Source: Aselliscus stoliczkanus
Lineage: Eukaryota; Chordata; Mammalia; Chiroptera; Hipposideridae
NCBI GenBank assembly: GCA_033961575.1
Contig: CM066731.1
Span: forward strand, 130,441,001 to 130,505,000
Direction of reading: 5' to 3'
Length of the DNA stretch: 64,000 nucleotides
Position 1 is the first letter of the stretch; every line of letters begins with the position of its first letter. Below, in pieces: positions 45,225 through 60,150 of this stretch. The position numbers and the translations under genes are program-made. A model generated the notes under the pieces. The model saw nothing but the letters and a program-made list of their open reading frames with translations. It was not told the DNA's origin and did not search any database.

Positions 45225-45573
45225 ATGTCTTAGTCCTTTTGGACTGCTCTAACAATACCATAGACTGGGTGGCTTATGAACCACAGAAGTTTACTTCTCA
45301 CGGCTCCGGAGGCTGGGGAGTTCAAGATTTAATGTCTGGTGAGGACCTGCTTTCTGGTTCACAGATGGGTACCTTCTCGCTGTGTTCTTCCATTGTAGGA
45401 AGGACAAAGGAATTCTGGAGTTCTCCTTTATAAGGGCACTAATTTCTTGCATGAGGGGTATATCCTCTGACCTAGTCACCTCCCAAAGGCCCCCCCTCCA
45501 AATACATCACACTGGGGAAGGTAGGATTTCAATATGAATTTTAGGGACACACAAAAATTCAGTCCATAACAGC
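45225..45573 (-). mobile_element. MaLR-type LTR (MST/MLT1-like), antisense
   Basis: TGTCTTAGTCCTTTTGGACTGC, ACCATAGACTGGGTGGCTTA, TTACTTCTCACGGCTCCGGA, TATAAGGGCACTAATTTCTT and CAGTCCATAACA follow a well-known MaLR LTR in reverse. Similar 5-base words (TGACA/CGACA) flank it. It split an older L1. Confidence 0.85.
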
Positions 45574-46065
45574 ATAACGACATTGAATGCCTTTTCATAT
45601 GTTTATTTGCTATGTGTATATCTTCTTTGGTGAGGTGTCTGTTCCAGTCTTTTGCCCATTTTTAAATTGGGTTCATATTCTTGTTGAGTTTGAAGAGTTC
45701 TTTGTACATATTGGATAACAGTCCTTTATCGCATGTGTCTTTGACAAATATTTTCTCCCATCCTGTGACTTGTCTTCTTCTCTCCTCTGACATTGTCTTC
45801 TACAGAGCAGATTTTAACTTGAATGAAGTTCAGCTTATCAATTCTTTCTTTTATGGATGATGCCCCGGTGTTATATCTAAAAAGTCATCGCCACACCCAA
45901 GGTCATCTAGGTTTTCTCCTGTGTTATCTTCTGATTTTATAGTTTTGCATTTTATTTTAGGTCTGTGATCTATTTTGAGTTAATGTTTGTGAAGAGTATA
46001 AGGTCTGTGGGTCTAAATTTCATTTTTTACATGTGTATGTGCAGTTCCAGCACCATTTACAATAT

Positions 46066-46393
46066 TTTTTAATTAAAATTTATTGGGGTGACAATGGTAA
46101 AATTACCTAGGTTTCAGGTGTACAGTTCTGTAATCCATCATCTGTATCACATTGTGTGTTCACCACCCAGAGTCAGTTCTCCTTCCATCACCATATATTT
46201 GACCCCATTTACTTTCATCTACCCTTCTCTCCCCTTACCTTCTGGTAACCACTGAACGAACTATTGTCTGTCTATGAGTTTTTGTTTGTTTGTCGTGTTC
46301 TTTTGTTGTTTTCAGTTTTATATCCCACATATCAGTGAAATCATATGGTTCTCGACTTTTTCTGTGCCACTAATTCACTTAGCATAATTTTGA
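46066..46393 (-). mobile_element. Younger L1 3' fragment, antisense
   Basis: TTTAATTAAAATTTATTGGGG, AGGTTTCAGGTGTACAGTTC, CACCACCCAGAGTCAGTTCTC and CCCACATATCAGTGAAATCA closely resemble 24848-25205, so both belong to one young L1 subfamily. It is flanked by old L1 on both sides. Confidence 0.82.
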
Positions 46394-47072
46394 AAAGATG
46401 ATCTTTGATTCATTGTGATTGCCTTTGCTCCTTTGTCAAGGTCACTTTTGACTTTATGTGGGTCTATTTCTGGGCTCTCTGGTCTGTTCCATGAACCTCC
46501 TCGTGTATGTTTTCTTGATACTACACGGGCTTGATTACTGTTGCTTTATAGTAAGTCCTGATGTTGGGTAGTGTCAGTCCTCTGACTTGGTTCTCCTTCA
46601 ATATTGAGTTTGCTATTCTGGATCTTTTTCCTCAAACTTCAGAATCAGTTTGTTGATATATACAAAATAACTTGCTGGGATTTTGATTGGGATAGCATTG
46701 AATCTATAGATCAAATTCGGAAGAACTGGCATCTCAATGATATTGAGTCTTCTCACCCATAAACATAGACTATCTTTTCATTTATTTTGTTGTTGGAATT
46801 TATTTGTATTTTTAATAAATTTTATATTACTATATTGTACTTTAAAGTTTAGTCAAGGTGGATAAGGTCTATTGATGTTACACCAATATAGCATCTCATG
46901 TAGTTCAAGTGCTTTCATTTTTGTAGCCATAAAATTAAACCCATGCTCAAGTAAGAGTTTTGGATTAGTAAGATTTTTTTTTTTCCATTTCAAGTGCAGA
47001 CTACACACAAAGGGGCATGTATGTTAACAATTTAGTGATTTAAAATAGGACTCTCGCCATACAACAGTGTTT

Positions 47073-47205
47073 GTTTGTTTGTTTGTTTGTTTGTTTGTTT
47101 GTTTGTTTTTTAGAGGGCAGTGTCACTGACCCTCATATGTGGGATCCGAACCGGGGCCTCTGGCGTCCCAAGCCAGCGCTTAACCACCGCGCCACTCAGC
47201 CGGCC
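47073..47205 (-). mobile_element. tRNA-derived SINE, short type (antisense), with (GTTT)n tail
   Basis: A run of about nine GTTT units (AAAC on the sense strand) replaces the usual plain A-tail. TAGAGGGCAGTGTCACTGAC to CACTCAGCCGGC follows. CCATACAACAGTGTTT at 47057 and CCATACACCAGTTTTC at 47206 are a slightly diverged target duplication. The 122-residue frame 47071-47439 runs through the SINE and is not a gene. Confidence 0.92.
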
Positions 47206-47219
47206 CCATACACCAGTTT

Positions 47220-48275
47220 TCATAGTTATGCCAAGTCAGACTTAAGTCATTGTTTTATTTTTTTTTCCTTGAATTTAGTGTGGCTCATTTTAAGATCAGA
47301 CTTTTGCTATAGGGATAAAAAGCATGTAGAATTTAGTATAAATCTTGCATTTGGCGTAGTACATGTTTTAAAAGTTGTATGTGTTAAAATCATTGTGTTA
47401 AAAAAGTATATTTGTAAATTGATTCCATTATTCACTTAAGCATTTAAAAATTCTTACAGGGAATCACTCCAGTGCTGAAAAAGTATAGTGTTTATGACAT
47501 TTGCAGTAACAATAATTTATGAAAAAATAAACAAGCGATGAGAAATGGGTTTTGCTAAGATATCAGTACTCCCTCAAGCTGCTGATGTCTCAAATAGTGT
47601 CACTTGTTAGCCAGACCGGCAGCTGGAGACAGGAACCTCCCAGATACAAGTTAATCACTCTGTCTAAACTTCCCACCTGCTTTTACTTTTGTTGTTGTTT
47701 TATGTGGAAGATATAATAGCTTATGAGAAACATTTAAAAGGCAGAAATGAATGTTTTCAAGGGAAGACAAAAAAAGGGTGCTTCTCATTTTCTTAGTGGT
47801 ATTTAAACAAAAGATTAGATCCTCAATTATGGAATTTGACGGTTGATCTTTATTTTTGGCATTAATATATAATTGAGATTTCAGTAAACAAAACCCCTGT
47901 TAATTTTCAGTTTTTTCATAATTTGACTCAGAACTGGACTTAATTTTATTTTTGCTGTTTCAGTGAAGTAAATCACTAGTAAATGAACCCTGCCTTATAA
48001 AGATAATATAAGAAAAGTTCCCTTTTTGCTTCCCCCTTGCCTCTTTTCTTTCCCTTTTCCTTTCCTCTGCCATTAAACTTGCTCTATAAGATATTCCTCC
48101 TTCTCCCTGCGGGCAGGTGCCACAACTCTTTAGTCACTCTGAGCTATTAAAATACATCTAACTTTTAGGGCAAAAAAGTCCCATCCACTGTGAGTTTAAC
48201 AGCCCCGTCCATATTATATAACCTCATGGAACGTACGATTGTGTTCTAGCAGAAGACAGACAATAAGTAAGATAA
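47220..48275. other. Unique intron sequence
   Basis: AT-rich DNA with short T-runs. Nothing recognised. Confidence 0.55.
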
Positions 48276-48279
48276 ATAA

Positions 48280-49520
48280 GATACATGCTAGAGAATAGTA
48301 GAAGCTGTGGAGAAAAACTAGAAAGGATCTGAAATGTGGAAATCACGTGTGACGCTTTAGACAGAGTGGCCATGGGAAGCCTCACTGGGATGGTGACGTG
48401 AGTTAAGACCAGTGGAAGGGGAAGGAGCCAGCCCTGTGACTATCTTGAGGAAGAGCTTTCAGGCAGAGACGCAGCAAGGCCCAGCCCCAGGTGGAAGTGT
48501 ACATTCTGGGTTGGAGAAACAGGCTGCTCAGCCAGTTGACTGAGAGAGAGGAACAGATAAGGAGGATGGTGGTAGTGAGGATGGCAGCAAACGATACAGT
48601 GCCTTGTAGGGTCATAAGACTTTAACACAGAATAAGACGGTAAGCCTTCTGGAGGTTTAGATCAGTCACGTGATCGGATTGATTTTTTTAACTCTGGCTC
48701 TACCTGGTTGTCATATTGTGAAGCGATTATAGTGGTGGGGCTAGGCTCAGAGGTGGAAGCAGCGTGGCTATTTTAATGACCCAGGCAGAGGATGCTGGTA
48801 GTTTAAATCAAGGTTGGGATGGTAGGAGTAGAGAGTTGTAGAATTTTTGGTATTTATTGAAGATAAAACCAATAGAATTTGCTCTTAAGCTGGATGTCGG
48901 GCAGAAAGAATGTTGTGAAGGATGAGGTTTAGGCTTTTGCCCTCACAAATTGGAAGAATGGAGCTGCCATTAGCTGAAGTAGCAAAGATGGTAGGAGGAA
49001 TTGGAATATCAAGAACTGAATTTGGGACATGTTAAATTTGAGGTACTTTTCAAAATTATTAGGTTTAAAAATAGTAGAAGACTGATATTAAGAATTTAGA
49101 TGTATAGCTCTGGATTTCAGGATAGAAATTGGGAGTTAAGAGCTTATTGGCCCTGTTGGAAGTCATAAAACTGCACGGGATCGCTAAAAGCGTGACTGTA
49201 GGTAGCAAAGAGAAGAGGCCCAAAGACCGAGTTCTGGAGGACTGGCAATATTTACAGGTTAGGGAGATAAGGAATAGCAATAGTGATTGAGAAGGAGGGA
49301 CCAGGATAGTTGGGAGGAAAACCAGTAAGTATATCATCCTAGCAATGAAATAGAGAAGGTATATCAAGGAGGAAGAAGTGTTAAATGTTGCTGGACCAGG
49401 CAAATAACTTTAGGATTTGATAAATGAGCATTGAGTCTAGTGATGGTGACCTTGGATGAGAGCTGTTTCAATGGAGTGATCGAGTAAGCCTATTCAAGTA
49501 CAATGAGGTGGGACCTGGAA
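48280..49520. repeat. Purine-rich ancient interspersed repeat, unassigned
   Basis: This long G/A-rich stretch (ATGGGAAGCCTCACTGGGATG, GAGGAAGAGCTTTCAGGCAG, GGGACATGTTAAATTTGAGG, CGAGTTCTGGAGGACTGGC) resembles an old repeat frequent in mammals. Parts match the style of 15600-16490. The minus-strand frames 48403-48628 and 49065-49403 are low-complexity readings of purine-rich DNA and are not taken as genes. Confidence 0.45.
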
Positions 49521-50709
49521 GAGTAAGGGGCAGAGGTTTGCTTTTAGTAGAATGGGGAAATGACACTGTGGCATTCTTGTGGGAGTGACTCACAAGAGAG
49601 GGGGAAATAGATGATCCGGGGTTGAGTGAAAAATTGCTCTAGTATTGTTGCCCTTGTGGAAAAGACAGTGAAAACTAGTGAAAGGTGAAAAGAGCACCTA
49701 TCAGCATTTATCACACATGGTCTTCTTAGCTGTGTGTCCTCAGTGGCTGCCAGTTGCTGTGTGTATTTCAAACTTATATAGTATGCAAAAGTATATTTTC
49801 CCTAACTAGGCCAAAATAATAAGCTTTTATTTGTCATATGTATCTGCCTTAAAGATAGATTTGTGAAGCATCCTGTAAACATTTTGATTGTACCATCAAG
49901 ATTTCTATACCCTTTCTGTATGAACCATTTTTTAGAGCTTATATTTGATAATATCACTTACTGATACCACTGATGTTTACAGTTCACAGTTTTTGTTTTA
50001 CAGAATTAATAAAATATACTAGTTAAATCATTTTAACTATACCTGAATGTCACATTGTAATTATGGTTGATTGATCAATTCTGGTTTGCACTTATTTGAA
50101 ATCGAACATGCAGTTCATGTCTGAACTGAAGGTCACTTTAAAAGAAGAAAAGCTTATTCAATATATTAGTTTAGAAAGTCAAGATAATTTATCATGTAAA
50201 GGTTATAGAAAAATGGGAGTCTCTAAGGTAAATTTGAAGAGAATTTAAAACTTAAGGAGTATTGGATGTGTCTTACCAACAAATAATTGTGAGTTTAGAT
50301 TTTATTTGAATTTTATAAGTGAAATGTGTTGAGCCAATGCAGTGTACCTGGGACTTAGCACCTACTAGCACTCAGACACTGGTTTTTAACATTCTCACTA
50401 AAAGGAACCAGGGCTCCTTTAAGGAAATGGTTGATTCCAAGGCTGGGAGTGTAGAACATCTTGTTAATGCAAAACAGTAAGGAAGTACCAAAAGAAAGAA
50501 AAATGAGGGCAACCTATAACAAGGTTATAGGGGCTGTTTTGAAGGGGCGCTCCCACTGGACAAATCTGGGGTAATTTGAGCATCAAAATAATTAAAGACT
50601 GTAATGAAGTATAAATCTTTAGGAAAAACATAATGAATTCTTGAGACCTCACCAGTAGTGTACACATTCATACAAAAAGGGGAGACGATAGGGCTCAAGA
50701 GCCAGCTGG

Positions 50710-50827
50710 GGGCCGGCCAAGTGGCACGGTGGTTAAGCGCTGGCTTGGGATGCCGGCGGCCCCGGTTCAGGTCCCACATGTGAGGGCCAGTGACACTGCC
50801 CTCAAAAAAAAAAAAAAAAAAAAAAAA
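50710..50827 (+). mobile_element. tRNA-derived SINE, short type, sense
   Basis: GGGCCGGCCAAGTGGCACGG starts the head. GTTAAGCGCTGGCTTGGGA, GGCCCCGGTTCAGGTCCC (box B-like) and AGTGACACTGCCCTC follow, then an A-run of about 24. GCCAGCTGG (50701-50709) and ACCAGCTGG (50831-50839) are the target duplication. This is the best sense-strand reference for the short family. Confidence 0.94.
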
Positions 50828-50839
50828 TGAACCAGCTGG

Positions 50840-52016
<1,177 letters not shown>

Positions 52017-54194
52017 TAGAAGTGCACTCTTTAATTTTTATTCCTCTCCAAAATCAGTTTTTTTCTAGAGGCCAAATGTGTATTGATGTAATAATCATTT
52101 TAACTTCATTGTGTTTCATGGATTGATATGGAAACTCATGTAACCAAGAATTTTAAAACTGTAAAGTAATTGATTTCTGCTCTTTACAAATATCTTTTAT
52201 AATCAGCAGAGAGAGGGTTTATTAATTGTAAATAAAAGTATGCTGCTTTGCACATCAATAAAGCAAATAGATTTTAGATTTTTTATGTGAGGGAAAATGT
52301 CCTGTGAACCTTCCTTAAGTAACATGTTAAGGAAAAAAGTAAATCTGTTCCAGAAATAAGGGCAAAATAAGTTGAATTTTGTGCTAAATACCTTATCTTC
52401 ATAGATGAGCAAAAACTTGAAAACCATGGCAAAGACGAAGGAAACTAAAATTATTTAGTAAACTTATTTAGTGCCCTCTGTAGGTATGATGTAGTCATGG
52501 GAATGAGGTTGGCTGGGTGTCTTATGCCTCCTAGTTATCCCTGAATATGAATTAGATGGATAACAGAAGGGTTGAGTTATGCCTTGTAAGGACTGGCAAT
52601 TATTTTTCAAGTCCTAAACATAAGTTACTTAAATAGCTTCCTCCTCTGACTTCTCATTATAAAATGGTCAAGCCATCAGGTAAAACCATCAATATTAAGC
52701 CTGAGTATAATTATGCTTTAGCCACAGAGCATAATAGTGTGTTATGAACCCCTTAACTATGATGAAATATTTTTTTTTCAACATAGTTCCTTCTGTTCCC
52801 AGTACTATTTAAAATATATGTAGCAATTTAATGCCTGTGGTCATATGCATGAGTGTGTGTGTGTAAGCAAGTAAATAAAGGGTTTATTTTATTTAAAAAA
52901 AAAAAAAAAACAGACAGGATCACTTGTCCATTATCTAATAAGGTAACAATAGTTCTACCTATTGGTGTTTACCTGAAATTGCAGATTTCAGATAGAGACC
53001 AAGGTTCTCTATCACCTAGAGAGGTATTTGCTCTCAACTATAGCTATCGTTTTTTTTAATGCTTTACTATGTGGTCTCATCAGAATTTAAAATATTTAAA
53101 TGGTTGTCTTACTAATGCTCAGGTATGTAGGGTATGTCTTGCCAGATCAATCAAATAAAGGGACAGCACTCTCATGTTAATAATACCACAAATTGTATTG
53201 ACATGAAGGAAACCATGCAGTAAGTATTTATATCTTAACATTAAGTATTTGTATAAATACTTACCTCATGGTCTCCTAGGAAACCTGAATAATTGAGAAG
53301 GGGGGGTTAGGAAAATTAGAAGATAGTCTTTTTCTTGTTTTGCAGCTGTTTCTCTTTAACTATATTCAGATGAAAGAGATGAAATTGCAAATAGAACAAG
53401 TAAGTTATTATATAGAAAGGAAAAGAACCCCCCCCCGCCAAAAAAAAAAAAGCCCACAAAATGACTTGTTAAATGGCAGTATCTCACTCACTGCTCAATT
53501 TGCATTCAGTGGTTTTCTGTATATAGAAAACAAATAAAACTTTAGCAGAGTAGCTCATAACTATATTTATAAATAGTGATTCTTATTTCTACATGCCTCA
53601 TTTTTCATATTGGAAAGTGGTTTTAACATGGTAGCAAAATTAGCAGAACAATTTTGGCAAGTTTTATTTTTTAAATATTATCTTTGTACATAGGGAAAAT
53701 CTGTTAAAGACTTCTTAACATCTTTTAATGCAAAAATAGAAATTGACATGTTAAGGTTTCAAGCTGTAGTTCTATATATGATTTATAGTCATTTTGGCTA
53801 ATGTAATGGTTATCAATTTTAGCATGTTAAGTTTTTGATAGTCTCAATATTTTAATTTTCTAACACTTTAATGTTGATTAATTCCTCTTGACTAAAATAT
53901 CTTATACAATATTATTCAGATCTGTAATTGGGACAAGTCAAAAAGAAATAAGACTGCTGTTATCTTAGTGATAGGTACAGTTATTTCTCTGCTGCTTAAT
54001 TTTAAGTTCAGATAAGGTGTTGAATTTCTTGAAGAATCATAAAATTTCAGTTCTCTTCCCTTCACTCATTGTGAATAGCTGAAAGGATTGAAAATATTGT
54101 ATTGTGGTTGTAAACAATGCACATAGTCAGCTGTCAATGATCTGAACGTACATTATTCCCACATTCTAGAGGATAGCTAATAAAATAATGCAGG

Positions 54195-54480
54195 CTATAC
54201 ATGTAATTTTAAATTTTCTAGTAGCTACATTAAAAAATAAAAACAGTGAATTAATTTTAATATATGTTATTTAACTCAGTATATCCCAAATATTGTCATT
54301 TCAACATATAGCCAATATAAGAATATTATTAATGAGATGTTTTACATTCTCTTTTTGGTGCTGTCTTTGAAATCTGGCATATATTTTATACTTTTAGCCT
54401 ATCTCAATTCAACTAGCCACATTTTAAGAACTTTGTGGAATTAGTATGTATTGTGTTAGAACAGTTCTAGAGGTGTGTAG
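54195..54480. mobile_element. MER3-like hAT DNA transposon, second copy
   Basis: TTTTAAATTTTCTAGTAGCTAC, TTAACTCAGTATATCCCAAAT, TAATGAGATGTTTTACATTC, GTCTTTGAAATCTGGC and CAACTAGCCACATTTTAAG run parallel to 1011-1282. The ends are worn. Confidence 0.65.
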
Positions 54481-55269
54481 TCTCCACTACCCTTACCACT
54501 CAAGACCAGTGGTTTCTTCCCTGATAGCCAGGTGGTTTTTCCTTGTTTTTAAGTTTGCATTCTTATCAGCAATACACTTTTGAGGGCTTTTAATATTTTC
54601 TTCCAAACTCCACTTGAGAGATCCAGTACATTGCAAGTTCCAAGAGATCACAAACTCTCTGCAGCTCCAAATTAAGAATTACCCACCCAGTTAGTTTTGT
54701 GATTGCTTTGAAACTTGGCAGTATATGTTCCTATGGTTTATCCTCTTTTTTTACACATCTCAGGGATATATTAGGTTCTTTTATTCAGTATCTTAAAATC
54801 TTGCTTGTTTTATTTCCTGTCTTATTCTAACTAGACATTGAGCCAGTTGTGGAAATGAAAGGCTGAGAAATAGGCCCATGATGTAACCAACCTTCCTCTA
54901 AATCCTTCTTTTAGTATTATCTCACACGTGGCAAGAAATTAGCCAAATTGATAGCTGATCTCTTCTACTAACAACCTAATACAGCTTTCATTTTATGTTA
55001 AAAAGTCTTTACCAGTTCCACTTACCTTTGGCATCAAAACATTTTTGTTCTCCTTTACTCTGTGTCTTTAAACTGGTGTGTTTATGCACATCCATGCATG
55101 TGTATATACATATATAGAATTACTGTATCATCCATCCACTTTGATTATACTAATCAAATCAACTACTTTGGTTTAAGATCAATATAATTCCTGCTGTCCT
55201 GGATAAAAATAAAATTTCTTTCTGCCAAATTAAATTAAACCATTTAATTTTGTTATCACTTAAACATAG

Positions 55270-55429
55270 TACCGTAAAACCTTGGATTGTGAGTAACGTG
55301 GTTTTCAAGTGTTCCGCAAGACAAGCAAACATTTCTAATACATTTTAACGTGGTAAATGAGCTATGTCTTGCAAAACAAGTTGTTTGTTTTCAGAATGAA
55401 TTATGCTTGCAAACCAAGGTATTACTGTA
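55270..55429. mobile_element. Palindromic Tc1/pogo-like MITE 136 bp before the catalytic exon
   Basis: TACCGTAAAACCTTGGATTG and the complement of the right end, TACAGTAATACCTTGGTTTG, are inverted repeats that include TA at each edge. At 160 bases with a short interior, this is a non-autonomous element. It leaves the branch site and polypyrimidine region of the next exon untouched. Confidence 0.78.
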
Positions 55430-55556
55430 CTTGATTAGCTCTTCAGTTAAAGTATTTGCTATTTAGTATCATCTGTGACGTGTTACCCTTCATATTTGCT
55501 AGTGAAAGTTTTAGTTGGTGTGAAAGCATTTCATTTTCTTTTTATCTTTAATGTGA

Positions 55557-57438
<1,882 letters not shown>

Positions 57439-57980
57439 TTCACGGCATTTGTATGCAGTGTGAAGGAGCAGAAGGCATCTTCTTACTGTGCTGCAAATCT
57501 TTATAGCCTTTACAATACGGACTTCTGTGTATATGTTATACTGATTCTACTCTCTGCTTTTATCCTTTGGAGACGGGAGGCTCCCCAAAAAGGTAAACGC
57601 TCTCAAGAGTAGAACTTTGTAGCTGTAGATTAGTTATGTTTAAAATGCCTACTTGCAAGTCTTGCTTCTTTGGGATATCAAAATGTATTTTGTGATGTAC
57701 TAAGGATACTGGTCCTGAAGTCTACCAAATATTATAGTGCATTTTAGCCTAATTCATTATCTGTATGAAGTTATAAAAGTAGCTGTAGATGACTAGGAAT
57801 TACGTCATTTGTATTAAACCCAGATCTATTTCCGAGTATGTGGTTAATGCTGTTGTGAAAAATGTTTTACCTTTTACCTTTGTCAGTTTGTAATGAGAGG
57901 ATTTCCTTTGACCCTTTGTAGCTCAGAGAGCCCCGATGTATCATCTCAAACACAATAAACATGCTCCCAAAGGCCTGGCT
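57439..57980 (+). other. UBE2E3: UBE2E3 3' untranslated region
   Basis: The sequence after the TAA stop runs for about 540 bases to an AATAAA hexamer at 57954-57959, so cleavage is expected some 10-30 bases further on. The stretch is free of recognisable transposons, unlike the flanks, which fits purifying selection on an mRNA tail. The exact end is inferred. A later alternative poly(A) site cannot be excluded. Confidence 0.7.
57954..57959 (+). promoter_or_regulatory. UBE2E3: Probable poly(A) signal AATAAA of UBE2E3
   Basis: The canonical hexamer lies 516 bases after the stop codon, and TG/GT-rich sequence (ATATGTTCAG…TCGTGTTCC…GTGTGTCTGAG) follows about 30-65 bases later as a possible downstream element. 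It is the best-placed signal. Use of this site is inferred. Confidence 0.6.
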
Positions 57981-59924
57981 CCCTGTCGTAATATGTTCAG
58001 TCACTCGTGTTCCAAGGTGTGTCTGAGATGATTGTTGGAGAAAATGCCAATACGAAGATTGACTACTAAAGGCTAGTACAGTACAGATAAATGAATCATT
58101 AAATTGAAAACATTTGAAATCTTATTAAATGTGTAATGTTTTTTTCCTTTAATTCCTAATGAGAGAACATAATGAGCTGAAATATGCAAAACTGGATTTT
58201 AAACCATTGGTCTCAAAAACATATAAAACTCTACTTTTGATAATAAGATATTTGAGCTAAAAATAATATGAAATTCTGGCTCCCTCAGGAATCTAATACT
58301 GTCTTACAGAACATTTTGTTTCCAAATTGGTGATGTCTATCTACCATTGGGCAGTATTGTCAAATAACTGTAATTTGGTAGCTATTCTATGTCTCGCTGC
58401 ATTTTTTACTTCTAATCCCGGTCTTGAATTTTCATGGCGTATGGTGTGTATGACGATTCTTATCATGGCACTTGGCCAGCAGGTGTGGCCCATGGCAGAG
58501 CTGAGCACACAGCCTGAGCTGCCCTGAAGGTACAATAGAAAGAACTTTGGATTAGTGTGCAGATGCGGCATTATTTCTCAACTGGAAAAAACACCCAAGT
58601 TTTCTAGTTATAATGATTAAATATTAGATTTCTTACAGGGATTAGAATTACTTTGCAATAACCAGATTTGTTAAACAGTGTAAACGTACTGGTGTTTTTT
58701 GTTTTACTGGGATAATTATTGAGGTCATTCTTTGGTCATGTAACCAGGGTTGTGGAATATGAGACAGATGTCTTCTCCAGTCCTAAGTATGGAAATAAGA
58801 GTACCTACCACTTTAAAATGTATAGAGTGGCACTATTAGCATAAAAATACATTGCTTCAAGATAATAATGTAAAACATTTATAGTTGAATAGACCCTCAC
58901 TAAGAATAGTGGTCTCCTACTTGAGTGTTTGTCAATAGAAGTCTTAAATCAGTAAAAATAAAATACATATTTCTTTTTCACTTAAACTCCCCCCTAAAAA
59001 ATAATATTACAAAAGAACACCAAACGAGTAGGTAGTGTGTTGAAGAATTCAGGCTTAGGCCTATGAAAACTTCTAAGCCTTGACTGTTTAAAGTAGTGAC
59101 AAATAATCTGTACTGGAGTTCAGGTCAGTGTGCTGAGCGGCGGGGGGGGACCTTTAAAGTAAGCTCGAAGAATTGTATATTAGCTGTGGAAAGTTTTCCC
59201 CAGTTCTAGTAATCTACATTCTACGTCCTAGAGAAGACATTTCTCTTGGTGGTGGAAAAGCTTTCATCATACTGAATATTAGGATGTCTGGGCACGCTGT
59301 TATTGAACTTCATTTGCTATTAGCCTAATTACCACTAACAACCATTTTGCTTGTGGGCTGTAATTCCCTCCACTCACCTGGGACAGAGTGGAGGGAAGTG
59401 GTTACTTGAAATTATTTGTGACTCTTCCTCAAACTATGTTTGTAGCCTTGAATGAGATACTGTAACTTCTTTGAGTTTAAATTTGTTCACTATTAAACAA
59501 AAGAGATGAATTTGATTATTTCTGTATTCTCTATTAGCCCTCAAACTCTAACCTTATAAAATTTATGCTTGTTCTGCTTTCTCTTTTGGGGGAGCAGGCT
59601 ACAATTTCAAATGAACTGAAAAATGAAAACCAGTTCATCATTTATTTCGTTTCCTACTCTTAGGTTCCCTTAAAATTCTGCATTTTTTTGTGTTCTATAT
59701 TTTTGAAAAACTATAGATCTGCTTCCCAATTACATAGATATTTATCTATGTATACTGTAAATAAGGGCTTATTTCCTTTGAAACTTTACTCTAGATGTCA
59801 ATTATATTTCCAAACCCAGCATTTTTTCTCACCCATTAAGAGCAAATTTTACAAGTAACAAGTCCAAATGTAACTGTAAGTATTCAGGAATGGCCGTGGC
59901 ACCATGGAGCCTGGAGTGTGCTAA

Positions 59925-60150
59925 TTAGGACCATGTGCCCTCAGAGGAGCTGTGCAGCGCACCACTCTGCCAGGCACCATTCACTCGCTGGAAGGGCTTA
60001 TCTTATTTAATACCCCCTGAAGAGCGTAGGCGAGGCGACATGGATGAACCTCAGTTGACAGCGAAACTGATGCAGACAGGTTAATGCTGGACCCAGGTTG
60101 CACAGCCAATATAATGCGGAGGCACAGCCCTCATTTACCATTAGGCTGTG
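59925..60150 (-). repeat. MIR SINE, antisense, diverged
   Basis: AGCGAAACTGATGCAGACAGG and CCCAGGTTGCACAGCCAATA… correspond to the reversed MIR words GAGGAAACTGAGGCACAGAG and GGTCACACAGC. Borders are approximate. Confidence 0.55.

Larger units (their letters stand above)
44420..46800 (-). mobile_element. Old antisense L1 with nested MaLR LTR and young L1
   Basis: AACAGTTTTAGGTTCACCAGC at about 44442 is the reversed L1 3' UTR. AATGCCTTTTCATATG, GACTTGTCTTCTTCTC, TTTTGAGTTAATGTTTG and ATTTTGATTGGGATAGCATT are reversed ORF2 sequence in L1 order. It is interrupted at 45225-45573 (LTR) and 46066-46393 (L1). No long open frame survives. Confidence 0.8.

Noticed and set aside
47071..47439. 122-codon + strand open frame starting with a Phe-Val-Cys-Leu repeat
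   Set aside because: The first part is a translated (GTTT)n tail and antisense SINE. The rest is AT-rich unique DNA.
49065..49403. 112-codon minus-strand open frame
   Set aside because: Lies in purine-rich, probably repeat-derived DNA. The Leu/Ser/Phe-rich product reflects composition only.
58327..58571. Overlapping 66- and 76-codon frames downstream of UBE2E3 as a further exon or small gene
   Set aside because: No splice signals in frame, no recognisable domain, and they lie beyond the probable poly(A) site.
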